Under the pieces are notes generated by a model. The model was not told the origin of the DNA, did not search any database, and saw nothing but the letters and a program-made list of their open reading frames with translations. Shown one piece after another: positions 39,030-51,889 of a stretch of DNA of 64,000 bases. Both the position numbers and the translations under genes were made by a program. The stretch comes from Geosiphon pyriformis. Its lineage: Eukaryota; Glomeromycota; Glomeromycetes; Archaeosporales; Geosiphonaceae. How positions within the stretch are numbered: the stretch's first letter is position 1; each line of letters opens with the position of its first letter. The stretch covers positions 281,354-345,353 of the forward strand of contig JAAOMT010000523.1 in the NCBI GenBank assembly GCA_016748015.1. The letters run 5' to 3'.

Positions 39030-40785
39030 ACAGTTTTTAGTAGAGCAATAGGGCAAGTATTTGTCAAAACACCATTCTAATTATAAGGTTTAGATATTAT
39101 AGAGACTTATGTCTTTCTCCACAAAACTGGAACTATGCTCATTCTTAGGCACAAATTTAAGAGATCCAACAACTTCTGAGAATGACTTCATTACAATGCT
39201 TCCATAATTTATTAGGAATACCACTAAGACCAGCAGTTTTCCCATCTGGTAAATGTTTGACAACCTAAAAAAGCTCATTAAAACCAATAACATTCATAAC
39301 ACCAGAGAAAGTATTATTATCTACATATTCTAAAGGAGCATACTGATAAGACCAAGAAACAGAAAGGGGTGTAAACACTGACTGTTCTCTGGTCTATTTT
39401 TCCATTATCACATTAACTTTGGATTTAACTTCACCAGGATCTAAAACAAGTTCATCATCTACCACCAAATAGTCAAAGACCACCTTGTAAAAAGACTTAT
39501 CCAAAATACTTTTGATCATACAACCTTTGTTTATGCAAAAATTTTCCATCTTTTTATCAATGGTATGCCTAATTGCTGTAACTTCAACAGCCTTAAACTT
39601 ATGCATCTTGGAACAATGGTAACTTTTCTTAAATCTGGACAGACAAACAAAAATTTCTATACTGCTGGCACTATTATTTATTATGTTTCAAACTTCAAGA
39701 GCCTTATTTTCATTAGCAATTAACCAAGCATTGAGAAGAAAACCAGTTCTAGAAGCATTACCAAACTGAAGAAACTTCACCAATTTAGTAACCAGTAGTT
39801 CCAGTTTAAAAAATTTTAAAGATTGTTTGTTAGAAAAACATTTGATCTTATGAAACCAATGTCTAAAGAATGTTTTATTAGCTGAATCAACCAACACCTT
39901 CACCAACAAGAACCACATAGAATCAAAATTTCTGCCAACACTAGTGACCAAAAACTCATTAATTATGGAAGAAAACTTAACTAAAGAACAATCCTTAAAA
40001 TGAGCTTATTTGAGACTGTCTGCATCTGCAATTTTGAACTTCCATCAATTTTTATTAGCTTGCTTGTGCAAACTATTTAAATAAACATCTAAAAGCTCAC
40101 CCAGACCAACTAACACCACAACAGCCTTGTGATTAGTGTTAAAATAATCAGAGACAGAAGCAACAATCTGACCAGCAACTGTCAAAGACAAACTATCACT
40201 AACAAAAATGTAATTAATTGTTTTTTCAACACATCTTAAATTGCTCCATGTTGGAGCCCTGACCAACTGGTGTGCACCAAATAAGTTGGCCAAACCCAGA
40301 TCCAAACAGAACCTAAAACTTGCACTTTTCTTAGAATCATTCTCATTGAAGTTACCATTCAAGACCACAAAAATACTGGAGTTCAGAGCCCTTACAATAA
40401 AAGAGTTGATTTTCACAGCCTGACCAAATCTAGTTCTAGAGAATGCACCAGCATATAAACCCAAAACTGTAACTAAGAGTTTGTTTTTAAAGAGGAGACA
40501 CACTGAAATAACCCGACCAGGGACTTCCTTAACCTTAGAAACATGGCAGACCAAAAAATTGTTCATAATAATGGCCATTCCAGCATCAAGAAATTTTTTG
40601 TCCAAACCAGATGAAAAAATTCTGATACCATTAAACTTGTTCATAATTCAAGGTCTACAACCAGACTTCAACTTTGTTTCAATAACAATTGAGACCATAT
40701 TTCTAGATTCTACATGCCAATACACAATGTTCTTCTGCTTTGTAGAATTGTTTATGCCTTTGATGTTACATGTTGCAATCTTCTA
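39030..40785 (-). pseudogene. LINE D ORF2, endonuclease and N-terminal RT part
   Basis: It starts with an apurinic-endonuclease-like domain: IATCNIKGINNSTKQK near 40770, VIETKLK, a GNFNEN block (expected GDFNEN, Asp to Asn) and NYIFVSDS. The linker frames 39951-39688 and 39606-39394 follow. The RT domain begins near 39240 with LPDGKTAGLSGIPNKLWKH. The TGA in CRP*IMNKF (about 40645) sits where I expect Trp. The solo LTR at 38021-39029 separates this part from the RT core. Confidence 0.82.
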
Positions 40786-40796
40786 GGCTAACTCAC

Positions 40797-42638
40797 TTAT
40801 TGAGAAAGAAATTGGAAGTGCATGCTACCAGCCAGGACCAGACTGTCAAGATAAGCTGACAAACTCAAAACTGAAGTGGAAAGACTCTCCAACATATTTT
40901 CAAATTTAACCATATTAAGGGGGGAAGAAGATTTCAAAAATGCAGCAGTCTTATTATTAGTGATTACACTTGAGCCCTCACCCATCACTATATTGCCCAT
41001 CTGATTCTGTGAAGAGGGAGTTATCAGCAACTAAAATCCAGAGCTAGACTGAGAAACTGCTGGCACAAGTGAATCTAATCTCTTAGCCAACTCACTAATC
41101 TGTCCCATAAGACTAGTAAGACTGCTTTCCAAAACAGCAAACTTTTTTTCAATGTCCAATGTAACAGGGAGAGTAGACTTCATTTCTGAAGAGGAGCCAA
41201 GATTGACTAAACTATTCTTTACAGAAAGAGAAAGAAACAAAGATCCACTAGCTATTTTTGCTCATGAAATCCCACCAAAAGCAACAAGATCAGCAATGGG
41301 AGCTGAATGCTTGAAATAAATGGCAGCCAACCTGCTTTTATCTATGTCTGAAAGTAACATATGAGATGGCTTACCAGAATACAAACTTCCACACACAGAA
41401 CAGCCTAATGATGTATGTCCTATTTTCTCATACTTGGTGTACTTAGAAAAATCTAGACAAGACCACCACAAATTAGCTCCTCTCAACACAGATGTGGTTT
41501 CTATAACAGCATTCAAAGATTCAGCTAAATTAAAACAAACAATAGCACATTTGGTCTGAGCATATGTGATAGAATGTTGGTTGATCATACATGTTTTTTT
41601 ACTCACAGAACCAATAAAATCCCAAATGTCATGAGCATTTGTTTTCACAGGAAAAGTATAGAGCAGTGTTCTATAATTGTCTCTTACATCTCATAATTCC
41701 TTGTCCATATCAGACCTAGTAACACACACTGCATTCTTTCCAATTAAGATAAACCAATTTGCTGCAACCAAATCAGCATGATTAACCTGGTTAAATTCAA
41801 CTATTGTTTTTTGCCACAGCCTTACTAATTACATCTTGATTGACTTGATTGATCCAAATTCAGATAGTGCAGCATGCACAGCCTTAATTGATGTTTCAAC
41901 TGGAATTTCTTTCAACACCACAGCCCGATCTGAATGCTCAACAGATTTTTTGAAATCAGCATTAACCAAAATATTTGCACTAGTAGTCTTTTCAGTAGCT
42001 TTTATCAAACCCAATTCAGAAGTGAACATTGCTTGGATGATTCCAGAAAATTTTGAGGGAGTAGAGACGCCCCCAAAACCATTAATACCTGAAAATGGTT
42101 TTCTAACCACTAAAAGTTTTTCTTGAAAAGAATTTCCAGACACCTTGTCCAAGCCAATATCCAAAGCAAATGATTTTCAAACCGGAATGTTAACCAAAGC
42201 TTTCAAGAAAGGGAGAAGCATCAAAGAAGTGTTTAACAAAATGTTATCACCATTGTTATCTAAGAAGTTGATTTTCTCCAAAAGTTTTCTTAATGCTCTC
42301 TTAATCAGAATTTTTGAGCTTTTAGACATTTGTTCTGAGTTCTCTCCAGCAAAAGCACTACTCTCTTCATAATCAAAACTGGTTTTCTCAACTAAAAATT
42401 CCTCCTCCATGTCCACATTATCTGATTCAGTGGTATCACTAGTCTTAAAACCCCAAGAACAATTATTTAACACTCTAGTAGCAGCAATCTTTCTGTTATC
42501 AACACTATCTTCCAAAGCACTATTTCTTCTTTTCTTTTTGGACTCAACAGATTTGACATCAACATTAGGACCAGACTCTATGATAGACTTATTCAGAACA
42601 GCAATACTAGAGTTAACAATGGCCTTATAATCAAGCAA
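40797..42638 (-). pseudogene. LINE D ORF1 (nucleic-acid-binding protein)
   Basis: Several frames separated by single stops read as one protein. 42638-42177 is acidic and Ser-rich with a basic LIKRALRKLLEKINFLDN block. 42164-41829 has an RRM-like KEIPVETSIKAVHAALSEFGSIKSIKM block. 41648-41262 contains the zinc-knuckle region (KYEKIGHTSLGCSVCG, one Cys apparently replaced by Tyr). 41240-40797 is a coiled-coil segment (MGQISELAKRLDSLV). The TGA at about 42175 (IPV*KSFALDIG) replaces Arg of the expected PVRKSF, consistent with CGA to TGA. It would coat LINE RNA. Confidence 0.78.
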
Positions 42639-42730
42639 AAACAGTTTGGATTTATCATACTAAATGATGAAAAAACTTCTTTTAAAAAACTTCTTTTAAA
42701 AAACTTTTTGATTCTTTATTTTAGGGATTT

Positions 42731-44510
42731 TGGGACAAAGAAGAGAAAGAAGTTTTTATTTTTTTTAACTTTTTGCTTAAATTATTAATAATTTTTTTAA
42801 AAATATTAATTTTTTTTAAATTTTAAAAATTTTGTTTTTAAATTAAGTATTTACAAATATATAATTATTAAAATATATTAAAAGTAATAAATTATAACAA
42901 CAATAAATTTAATAATAAAATTAATTGATAATTTTAACTTAGTCAACTTAAAATTTAATAAAATTAACTTAAAACTAAATACAAAATTAATATATATAAC
43001 AACAATAACAAAAACCAAAAAAATTATAATCTTAACATAAAATTTTGTATTAATAAAGCAAAGTACAAAAATCTAAAATTAATTATAAATTTAAATAAAA
43101 ACTTAAAAAAAAAAAATTTTTTGTAATTAAAAATCAAATAATCTAAATTTTAATATTTAAAACAAAATTAATATTTAAAAGTTTTTAGTTTTTTAGTGTA
43201 TTAACTTTTATAATAGCAATATTTTAATTAACTTTTAATTAAAAGTAGCAATTATATATTTTAATATTAATCAAATTTAATAACACAAAAAATAAAACAA
43301 ACTAATTATGTATTTAAAAAATTAAAAAACTAATTTTAAAAGCTATACAATTAGTAAAAAAATCAATCAATTTAAATTTAAAAACATTATATAAAGTAAT
43401 AATTTTTATTTAATTAAACACTATAAAAATAATAATAATATTTTTTTTTTAATTAAAGATTTTTTTGTATTTTATAATATATTTAAAATTATATTAATTA
43501 ACTTTTTTTAACTGTATTGCTTTTGAAATTAAAAATATAATTACTTAAATATAAATTTAAACTTATTTTGTTTTTTAAATTTAATTAAATGTTATAATAA
43601 TTTTTAAATTAAAAATATTTTTAATATTTTTAATATTGTTATATTTAAAATTAATATTTTGAAAAAAATTAAAACTTTTAAATATAAAATATTTTTATAA
43701 ATATTAAAATCTAGTTTATTTTAAATTTTAATTATAAACCAATTTTTAGGTTTATAAAAGTTTTTATTAAGTTTTTAAATAAATTTTATTTTTAATTATA
43801 TGTTAAAATTACTGTTTTTTTAATTTTTTTTATAATATTTCTTAATATTATTGTTAAATATAAATTAATTTTTGGAATTTTAATTATATAAATTGTTTTA
43901 ATTAATTAAATTTGTTATTAACTTATTGATTTTTATTATATTTTTATTAATTGCAAAAAAAACTTAATTTAATAATAAATATATAATGTTTTTTAAAAAT
44001 ATAAATTAAAAATATTATTAGTATAATAGTTAATATATTTAAAAAAAATTGTTTAATTTTTTATATATTAAAAATAAAAAACAAATAATTTAATAAGTTA
44101 AAACTTTTTTTATTTATTATTAGTTTTTTTAAACTTTAAATTTTAATATTATAAAAAAACAATTAAATTATAATTATTAAGAATATTAATTAGCAAAATA
44201 AAAACACAAAATTTGTTTTTTTGTTTAATTTAATAAATAAAATAATATTTTAAAAAAAACATATATATAAAAATATTATATAATATATTCTTAATAATTA
44301 TATAAAAATTATATAATAAAAATTATTTAATATTAATTATTTAAAATACATAAAATATAAGATTTATATTACATATTTAGATATAAAAAACTTTATAAAA
44401 ATAATCATTATAATTAAAAATTGTTTAAACTTATAAAATCTATAAATTATTTTTTTAATTTATTTTTTTTACCATTTATTAATTTATTATTAATATAAAA
44501 AACTTTTTTT
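42731..44510. other. AT-rich stretch
   Basis: About 1.8 kb of almost pure A/T between the 5' ends of two diverging LINEs (D minus, E plus). No frame or repeat beyond homopolymers is recognisable. Confidence 0.6.
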
Positions 44511-45412
44511 TCTTCTATATTCAAAATTTTTCAAAGAACATTTTTTGAAAAAGAAGTTTTTTGTTTTTTTTGTTGTTATTTTTTAATATTTCACTAACTA
44601 ATAACTCTTTTGTTATGAATTTGAAAACTGTTTCAAGCAATAGCATAACTAAAAAAAAGGGATAAGATCTAATTCTAATAGTAATGTTTATTTAAACATG
44701 GGCAGTAAATTTAATAAAAGTAAGAACAATAGTTTTATGACTGGTATACATAATAAATTTTTTCTGAGTTTTGCTGCTACTATTTCTAAGACAAAAAAGA
44801 TGAATATTAACTTGGTTTGTAACTTGTTTTTCAGTTCTCTGAATTTTAAAATAAATAATAAAATTGGCTTTTTTCTATCTTTTCTTGGTATTTTTTTGAA
44901 CAAAAAATATGTTAATTCAAAAATAGTGAAGATCCCAGTGGAAATATCAATCAAAAAATTTTTTGTCTTAAATATTAATCTCTCAGCCATAAAAAACAAA
45001 TTAGCAATAGCAAAAACTCAATACATTAGGAAAAATTTTTTAACTATTAATGATTTTAAAAAGACTACTACTCTTTTAAAATTTGAAAGAATCATTAAAT
45101 TGACATTTATTTTTGAAAAAAACATGAAAAAAATCACATTATTGGCCAGAAACAATAGTATTATGATAAACAGCAATCTCAAAAAACAAAAAATTTGCTT
45201 AGATTAGACTGTAATAATCAAAAAAATTCCCATAAATACACCAAAAAAAATAATTATTATTACAGTATCTGAATTTGGCCAGATTAAGTTAATTAAAGTA
45301 CAATTAATTAGGCTGTGGCAAAAGGCTGTAGTAAAATTTACTAAATTAGATCAAACTAAGCAGTTAGTTTTTAAATAGTCATTTCTGATTAAAAAAAATT
45401 CAGTATATGTAG
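44511..45412 (+). pseudogene. LINE E, 5' part, interrupted by element A
   Basis: Its 5' region matches LINE F (5590-6410) and its ORF1 matches LINE D. The open frame 44698-45207 is followed by a TAG and by an RRM-like block with EFGQIKLIKVQLIRLWQKAV. The frame is cut at KKNSVYV where the LTR of element A begins. The rest of LINE E should lie beyond the right window edge. Confidence 0.8.
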
Positions 45413-46393
45413 TGTTACTGGAGGTTTTTGGTCTCTTTTCTTCAATATTATTAATGTTAATTTGCTGTGAATTTATGTTTCCAGGAAGTAGTTGGACCTC
45501 CAGTAACTGAATTTATTCTCAAATTATCTTCTATAATTTGAACTTGCTGGACTTATAAGTGAAATGGCCAATTCCGTGCCAGTTGCTTTGTGTAATTACA
45601 TTGTAGTAAACGTCAACTCTTTCCCAAGAATTGCTTGTCTGAAAGCTTATTAAAAATGTGTAGTTACTTTGCTGTAAAAGTCAACTCTTCTACAGGAATC
45701 TTGTCTGTAGGCTACCTTAATAATTATAATGAGAAAATAAAAGAAAAATAAAAAAAATGTAAAAGAAATTGAATTCTGTCAAGGGAAACGTTTTTTATCT
45801 AGGCCTGGAATCACTAACAGTTTACTGAAATTGGTAGCTAATCAATTTTAAAACATTAGTTGGGTTTTGGGGATTTTCCAAGTGCAATAATTAAAGAATT
45901 TGGTTTTTTGAATTTATTTGATATTTATTTTTTTTTGTGTGTGTAGGAATGGTTCTAAGTGATAAATCTAAAGTAAGATACATTTTCTTGAAGAGAGAAG
46001 CTCTTTTTTTATACAACTTGTCATAACATTATTCCATGAACTTGAACTTTGCTCTTTTCTACAATTTTGCTGAACTAAAGATACATTTTGGTAAACTACA
46101 AGTTATTTCTGCGAACTATTAAATATTTTGGTGAACTATCAATTATTTCGGTGAATTTCTACAAATTTTGGCAAACTTTTGAATGTTACATATTTCGGGG
46201 TATTGTATGATTGATTATTGCAATTAGGTTATATTTGTGTTATGTACAATTTGAATTATTAATTAAATGATAATTTTGGACATTTTGCTAATGTAATAAG
46301 TAATAATTTAAAATAATAATATATGTTAATTAATGATAGAAATTATAAAGATAATTTCATGCTAAATAATATCTCTAATTTCATCTGGTAACA
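45413..46393 (-). repeat. 3' LTR of element A
   Basis: The LTR is 981 bp, TGTTACTGGAGG...CTGGTAACA, with TGTTAC/GTAACA termini. It is homologous to the solo LTR at 38021-39029. It holds the degenerate AATTTCGGCGAATTT tandem near 46080-46180. On its internal side lies TAACCTCTTCCTC, that is, a purine-rich GAGGAAGAGGTTA on the element's own strand: the polypurine tract. Confidence 0.88.
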
Positions 46394-46407
46394 TAACCTC
46401 TTCCTCA
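46394..46407 (-). promoter_or_regulatory. Polypurine tract of element A
   Basis: A purine run, TGAGGAAGAGGTTA on the minus strand, directly abuts the 3' LTR. It would prime plus-strand DNA synthesis. Confidence 0.65.
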
Positions 46408-46526
46408 AGACTGAGCTCCGTCAAAGTCCAAGTACTGTCTGTAATTTCCAGATAGTAATTCAAGATTACTGAAGAAATTTGGTCTGAAAATTTTTGAAAT
46501 TCCAGTTCTGTGAGCTTTCCAATGTA

Positions 46527-47081
46527 TTAAATTTTCAAGGATTGAAAAATTGGGTTTTGTAGAACGTTTTCACAGGTGTGAAATAGGTCATAAAGTCTAA
46601 GAGCAGCTCTGAGCTTGTAGCAACTGTTTGTTGGTCCAGCTGTTGTCTTGAATTCATTGTGGAGTTGTTTCTGAATAGCTTCTTTTGTGAGATTTGCTGT
46701 TGTAAGTTCTAGTTTTCATTCGTAGAGTGTTTTTCCAATGTGGAAATATCTATAGATTGGAGAGTATTCAGTGCTTTTCTCATTGAGACACAGTTGAAGT
46801 CTTTGTTGAATTGTAGCATTTGGTGGAATACTAATTGGAGTGAGCATTAAGTTTTCTCTTAAAGCAAGCTTTAAAAGTTCTGGCAGGTGAATTCCAAAAT
46901 AACTTCTTGTATTCTTTTTATAAGGGTGATACTTCTGTGAATTTGGAGCTAAATTTGTGACTATTTCTGTTTAAGTATAATTAATATGGTTTCTAGTAAC
47001 AGTAATGGATAATTCAGATATTGTTTTTAAAGCTAACATTAGTTTTTGAGATAATTGTTGAATGTTTTGAGGAATAGTCAT
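46527..47081 (-). pseudogene. Extra 3' ORF of element A, downstream of integrase
   Basis: A 185-codon frame from an ATG at 47081 to TAA at 46527, broken by one TAA and one TGA. Its C-terminal part aligns with the 3' ORF of element B: LTKEAIQKQL and RAALRLYDLFHTCENVLQN here, against FNKETIQQVEKF and KAAYRLYATFQHCPNILLN there. It has no signal peptide or membrane segment, so it is not envelope-like. I do not recognise the family; conservation between two diverged elements suggests a real protein. Confidence 0.6.
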
Positions 47082-47229
47082 TATAAGAGATTTGAAATAA
47101 AAGAAAATTATTTTTTGGTGTGTGGGTTTTTATGTTATTTTTGTTTTTCAGTGTGCTTTGTTTTGTTTTTGTTGTGAAATTGTTTCTAAATTATAAAGAA
47201 ATAACTATAGTAAAATTGAAATTAAGTGT

Positions 47230-48475
47230 TCAAGTTGGGGGTTGTTCAATGACAACTATTGGTTCTAAGTTTCGGGTAATATCTTCGGGATTGATTAAAG
47301 GAGAATGTATACCAATTTGTGGAATTAATAGTTCAGGATTGTTTTTGGAATTATAGTGTTTCAAATGATCTCCATGTGCAACTTTTGCTAGGATTTTGTC
47401 ATCAAGTCTTAGCTTGTATGATCTGTTGCCTAGAACTTTATGGATAAAGAATGGTTTATCCCATTTATTTTCAAATTTTCCACTCCATTGTTTTTCAGCT
47501 TTAGTTCTGTGTAAGAGAACTTTGTTTCCAATTTTAAGTTCATTGATAACTGAAGGCAATTTGTTGTCATGCCATTCTTTTTGTTGAGCTTGAAAGTGTT
47601 CAATATGAGTGGCTGCTATTTGTCATTTTTTTTCTAACATGCTAAGCAGAGTGTAGGCTTTTCATTGAAGCATTTCCTGGAAATTGTCTTCACTGATTGG
47701 TTGTGCTGGATATGTTTCTATTGTTAAACTAATTGGTAATGTTGCTGTCTTTCCATAAATTAAATCAAATGGTGTATGTTTTGTGGTATCTTGTTTTAGT
47801 GTCCTATATGTTAGTAACACTGATAGAATAAAGATATCCCATTTTTGCTCAAAATCAGTTAAAACTTTGGCTAATGATTTACACAGTGTCCTATTGAAAT
47901 GTTCTACAAGCCCATTTGTTTGTGGATAGTAGGGCAAAGATAATGGTCTCTTGACATTAAATTGTTCACAAATTTTCTGGATTAAATTGTTCACAAAATG
48001 TGTTCCTTGATCAGATAAAAGTTCTATTGGGCATCCATGTCTACAAATGATATCTTCATAGATGAAGTTTGCTACTGATTTTGTATCTGCTTGTTGAATA
48101 GTTCTGGTTTCAGGCTATTTGGTGAGATAGTCTACAGCTACTGCAATATAATGGTTTCCTTGGTTTGTGATAGATAGTGGTCCGACTAAATTGATACCAA
48201 TTCGGTCAAAAGGCTGTTCAACTTTGATTGGGTTTAAAAGTTCTGTAGGGCAAGTTCCTTCTTTTCTTTGACAACTATTACAAGACTTAATGTATTCATA
48301 GATGTCTTTTCTCATTTGAGGCCAAAAGTAATATTTTAGTGTTTGCTGGGTGGTGCTGTCCTTTCCTAAGTGTGCTAATAAAAGGTCTGAGTGCATGTTA
48401 TATAAAATGGTTTTTTTTTCATGTTCTTGTATTAATCTGAGTGGATTGTCTGGGTTTCTGAAGTTTCAATAATAA
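47230..48475 (-). pseudogene. Integrase of element A
   Basis: A zinc-binding HHCC region lies near 48396-48250 (HSDLLLAH...CNSCQ). The core follows: GINLVGPL (first acidic residue is Asn), LLSDQGTHF (second Asp) and NGLVEHFN (Glu). A GPF/Y-type module ends the protein (KWDKPFFIHKVLGNRSYKL) at 47480-47400. Stops interrupt it: TAG in YLTK*PE near 48115 and TGA before Gln in EKK*QIA near 47625, both at expected Trp. No chromodomain is seen after the GPF/Y module. Confidence 0.85.
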
Positions 48476-48639
48476 ATCATGTTGTTGTGTAAGAAGTATT
48501 GTTTGGCTTGTTGTTGTAACTGATGTTTTTCATCTGGAGACCAATTTGTTGAGATTGATAATGTCTTCAAATATTGTTTAAGATTGTTGTAGTTTTCAGG
48601 GTTCATTGTTTGTTGTTTTGTTGCTATTAATTCAAATGA

Positions 48640-49940
48640 GTGTTGGTTTTGTGTTCTAATCTTGTCTCATTCTTGAGAGACAATCAACATTGGTGTAGAG
48701 TTTTTCTGGTTTATGGTGTACAATGTATCAGTAGTTGGCTAAAAATTCTGTCCATTGGGTTTGTTTGGTGTTTAGCTAAGTATTTTTGTTCTGAAGCCAT
48801 TTGAGTTCAATATTATCAGTGATAATATCGAATTCTTTTGGCCAGAAATAAAGGTTGAAATAATGTAGGGCCCAAATTACAGCTGTTATTTCCAATTTAG
48901 TAGCAGGATAATTTTTTTTGGCTGGTTTTAATGTTCTGCTGGCATAAGCAATTACTCGCTCATTTCTATGGTCATCTAATTGTGACAAAATCACACTGAA
49001 AACAGTGTAAGAAGCATCTGTGGCTAATCAAAATTGGTTACTGAAGTCTGAATAGGTGAGAATTGGAGCTGTTGTCAGCTTTTCCTTGAGAATTTCAAAA
49101 GCTTTTTGGTGTTCAGTAGTCTATTTATATTCAACATTTTTAGTGATGAGCTGGTTGAGGGGTTTTGCAATTTCTGAGAATCCTTTGGTAAACTTCTGAT
49201 AGTAGAATGCTAATCCAATAAATTCTCTTAGTTCTGTGGTATTTCGAGGAGTTTTGAAATTTTTGACAGTGTTTATTTTTCCTGGATCAGGTTTGATTCT
49301 ATTTTTACTAACAATGTGACCAAGAAAGGCCAAACTCGTTTTTCCAAAGTAGTATTTTTCAATGTTCAGTTTCAATCCTGCTTTCCGTAATCATTGAAAA
49401 ACTTTTTGCAGGTGTTTTAAGTGTAATTCAAAAGATGGTGAATAAACATCAGTATCATTGAAATAGACAACTACTGATTTCCAAAGAAGGCCTTTGTAAA
49501 CAACATCTATGAGTCTTTGGAATGTTGCTAGTGCATTGCATAATCCAAAAAGCATTATGTTGAACTCATAATTTCCTTCTTGAATGGTGAATGCTGTTTT
49601 GGGGCGATCTTCGGGATCCATGGCAACTTGCCAGTATCTATTCTCTAAATCTAATGTCAAAAAGTATTTGGACTTTCCAAGAGCATCTAGCATGTCATCA
49701 ATTTGAGGAAGAGGGTAGGCATCTCCAATAGTGACACTGTTGAGTTGTCGATAATCAACACAAAATCGTATCTTTCTATTTTTTTTTTAATTAAGACCAC
49801 AGGTGAGGCCCATGGACTCATTGATGGTTGAATAAGCCCATTGTTGAGCATCCGTTGTATTTCTTCATGGATAAATTGGTGACTTTCTGGAGTAACTCAG
49901 TAGGCTTGTTGTTGCCTAGGTTTGGCATCTCCTGTGTAGA
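48640..49940 (-). pseudogene. Reverse transcriptase and RNase H of element A
   Basis: RT fingers start near 49860 (GLIQPSMSPWASPVVLIKK). A run of ten A at about 49781-49790 (T on plus) shifts the frame; downstream it continues as RFCVDYRQL, then YFLTLDLENRYWQ, FNIMLFGLCNALATFQ and the catalytic VVVYFNDTDVY (first Asp of DD is Asn). The connection follows (FLGHIVSKNRIKPDP). RNase H contains LATDASYT, EITAVIWAL and DIITDNIELKWL. Stops sit at 49388, 49118, 49046, 48773 and 48737. Confidence 0.88.
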
Positions 49941-50331
49941 TTTAATGTTGAACCAAATTGGTTCTTCCTAAGTTATTGTTGTTTTTGGCAAAGATATTGG
50001 CAAATTCTGCAATTAGCTCTTTGAACTGGTTTTGTTGTTGTGGTTCAAGTTGTCCCATGTTGATTTGAGATAGTTTTTCCATAACAACATGGTAGTTTTT
50101 GGAGCTGGAGTTTGGGTTGATTTTTGGTAGTGAATGTCCAATAATTTCAGAGAAATTGGGGACTGTTTGGAGTAATTCTTGTTGAAAGATATTACTGTGA
50201 ATAACTCCAATTTCTAAGTTATTTAATAAAACTATGGGGTAATTATTGGGGTTGTAAAAAGTAACTCGGATTTTCTTTGTTCCTTTTGGAATGTAGATAT
50301 TTGGGATCAAGATATTATGTTCCAAGCAGAT

Positions 50332-50890
50332 TCATTCATTGGACTTAAAAATTTGTTGGGTGATTGTTGGCTTTGGGCAGGTATAGATTTTGGAGTGTTC
50401 TTTAAAAGATGAAATAGTAATTGGTTGGAGAAGGCATAAAATCTGGTGAGACTCATTCTGTTTATTGAGAGCTATGTTTACTGGAACTGTGAATCGTCTA
50501 GTTGAACCAAAACCTTGTGTTCCTCTTTTGCTTTTTCCCAATTGTTCTCTTTGATTGACTAACTGTAAACCCGAAATGTTGATTAAGGGTAAATAGATAG
50601 CTTAAGCAATTTTTTCGGCATGTTCAATTTTGAAAGGTTTATTGGTTTCATTTTGGAGTATTACTGTTATATTACCAGTATATTCAGCATCGATTATTCC
50701 TCCTCTGACATTGATTCTTTTGCTTGCCAGAGAGGACCAGGAGGCAATTTGAACTATTGCTCCTGGCGGAATTTCGAGAGCAATTTTGAGGTTGATTTTT
50801 GTGAGAGATTTGGGTTTGAGAACAAGAGTATTCTTGTCTGGATTATTTAGGTCATATCCAGCATCAATTTCATGTGCTTTTTCAGGTTTT
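50332..50890 (-). pseudogene. dUTPase domain of element A
   Basis: A trimeric-type dUTPase domain hydrolyses dUTP to dUMP and keeps uracil out of new cDNA. All five family motifs can be located: 1, DAGYDL (codons from 50862); 2, ASWSSLAS, where the catalytic-site Arg is Trp; 3, GGIIDAEYTGNI; 4, AEKIA*AIYL with TAA where the family has Gln; 5, RGTQGFGSTRR near 50500. It lies between protease and RT, unlike non-primate lentiviruses, where it sits between RT and integrase. The motif 2 change (CGG to TGG is one step) and the TAA would abolish or weaken activity. Confidence 0.85.
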
Positions 50891-51800
50891 ATTCCTTGTC
50901 CATTGTTGTTGAAGTATTTGAGTTGTAAGGCAGGCTGATTTTTGATGAAATAGATGAGTGTTGTTTCAATTTCTTCTGTTGCTTCAGGTTCTCCAAATTC
51001 AATTTTGTTTTCATTGTTTTCACTAAGCAGAAGAATGCTAAGAGCATAGCATTCAGGGCACCATTGTTCATTGCAAGGCATTATGCATTCTTCACACAAT
51101 TTAATGTTCATTTGCTCTAGCCATTGGGCTTGAGCTTCTTTGGTCGGGTAAGTGTGACTGGCAATTTGGTAATATATTTTTACTTCATCTTTGTAATTGT
51201 ATCCAGTGATTTCAAAGGTGCATGCAATATATTCTGATTCTTTTATTTGACGAACATTTTCTTGAGTGGCTCCATTGATTAAAGTCATTGCTAGATTAAA
51301 AATCATTTTGGCATTGTGAGGGTAATGATACAGTTTGTTGAGGGCGCTATTGTAAGCAGTATTGAAAGAGGTTTCTCTTGTTACTTTTTCTGAAATTAAA
51401 AGGGCATATTGACATGTTTGATAACAGACTTCTCCTTTGAATGCAACATCAATCCAGTTACATTCATCAGGTAATTGTTTTTCACAAGTAAACAGGGCAT
51501 TCTATTCCATTTTTCACTTCTTTTGACTAGGTGTCCTCATCGTTGTCAGTGGCAGGATTTGCAATAGTAACAGATATGGTTTCTGTATTCTTCCTCGGGT
51601 GAAATACAAGCTCTCATTAATGAGAGTTTCTTGTGGCAATCTTTGTATTTGAGTGGAATGTAAGGGCATTGTTTTTGTGGTTCTGGTTTTGAATAGGGGA
51701 CATTCCATCTGGGTATTACTGGTTTTTTTGTTTCAAAAGAATTGTTTGTTGAAAAATACTGTTGTTCAGTTTCATCAGCCCAATTGGAGGTTGATCCAAG
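50891..51800 (-). pseudogene. Cys-rich spacer domain between protease and dUTPase, element A
   Basis: About 280 codons with two Cys clusters. One lies near 51620-51540 (HICYYCKSCH); the other at 51096-51049 is CEECIMPCNEQWCPEC, a likely zinc site. Between them, SALNKLYHYPHNAKMIFNLA aligns with RALNRLDSYLHNDHEIWRMA of element B. Two frames with a few stops are needed to read it. I do not recognise the domain. It could bind nucleic acid or position the dUTPase; both are inference. Confidence 0.55.
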
Positions 51801-51889
51801 TGCCATAAATGTTTCAATGATGGGTTTTTCTTTTTCTGGTTCGAATTCAAAAGCCAGGGCTTTTTCGGAATGTTTGTTGAATGTACCAC

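Larger units (their letters stand above)
34961..42730 (-). mobile_element. Near full-length LINE D (two ORFs), split by a solo LTR
   Basis: Non-LTR retrotransposon with ORF1 (42638 to 40797), ORF2 (about 40785 to 34990, apart from the LTR at 38021-39029) and a 3' UTR ending in a T-run on the plus strand near 34960. All expected domains are present in order: ORF1 RRM-like and zinc-knuckle regions, APE-type endonuclease, RT, RNase H and a C-terminal Cys-rich motif. Stops are scattered and one RT catalytic Asp is lost, so it is inactive. It is the best template in the window for reading LINEs E and F and the fragments at 3642 and 34441. Confidence 0.9.
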
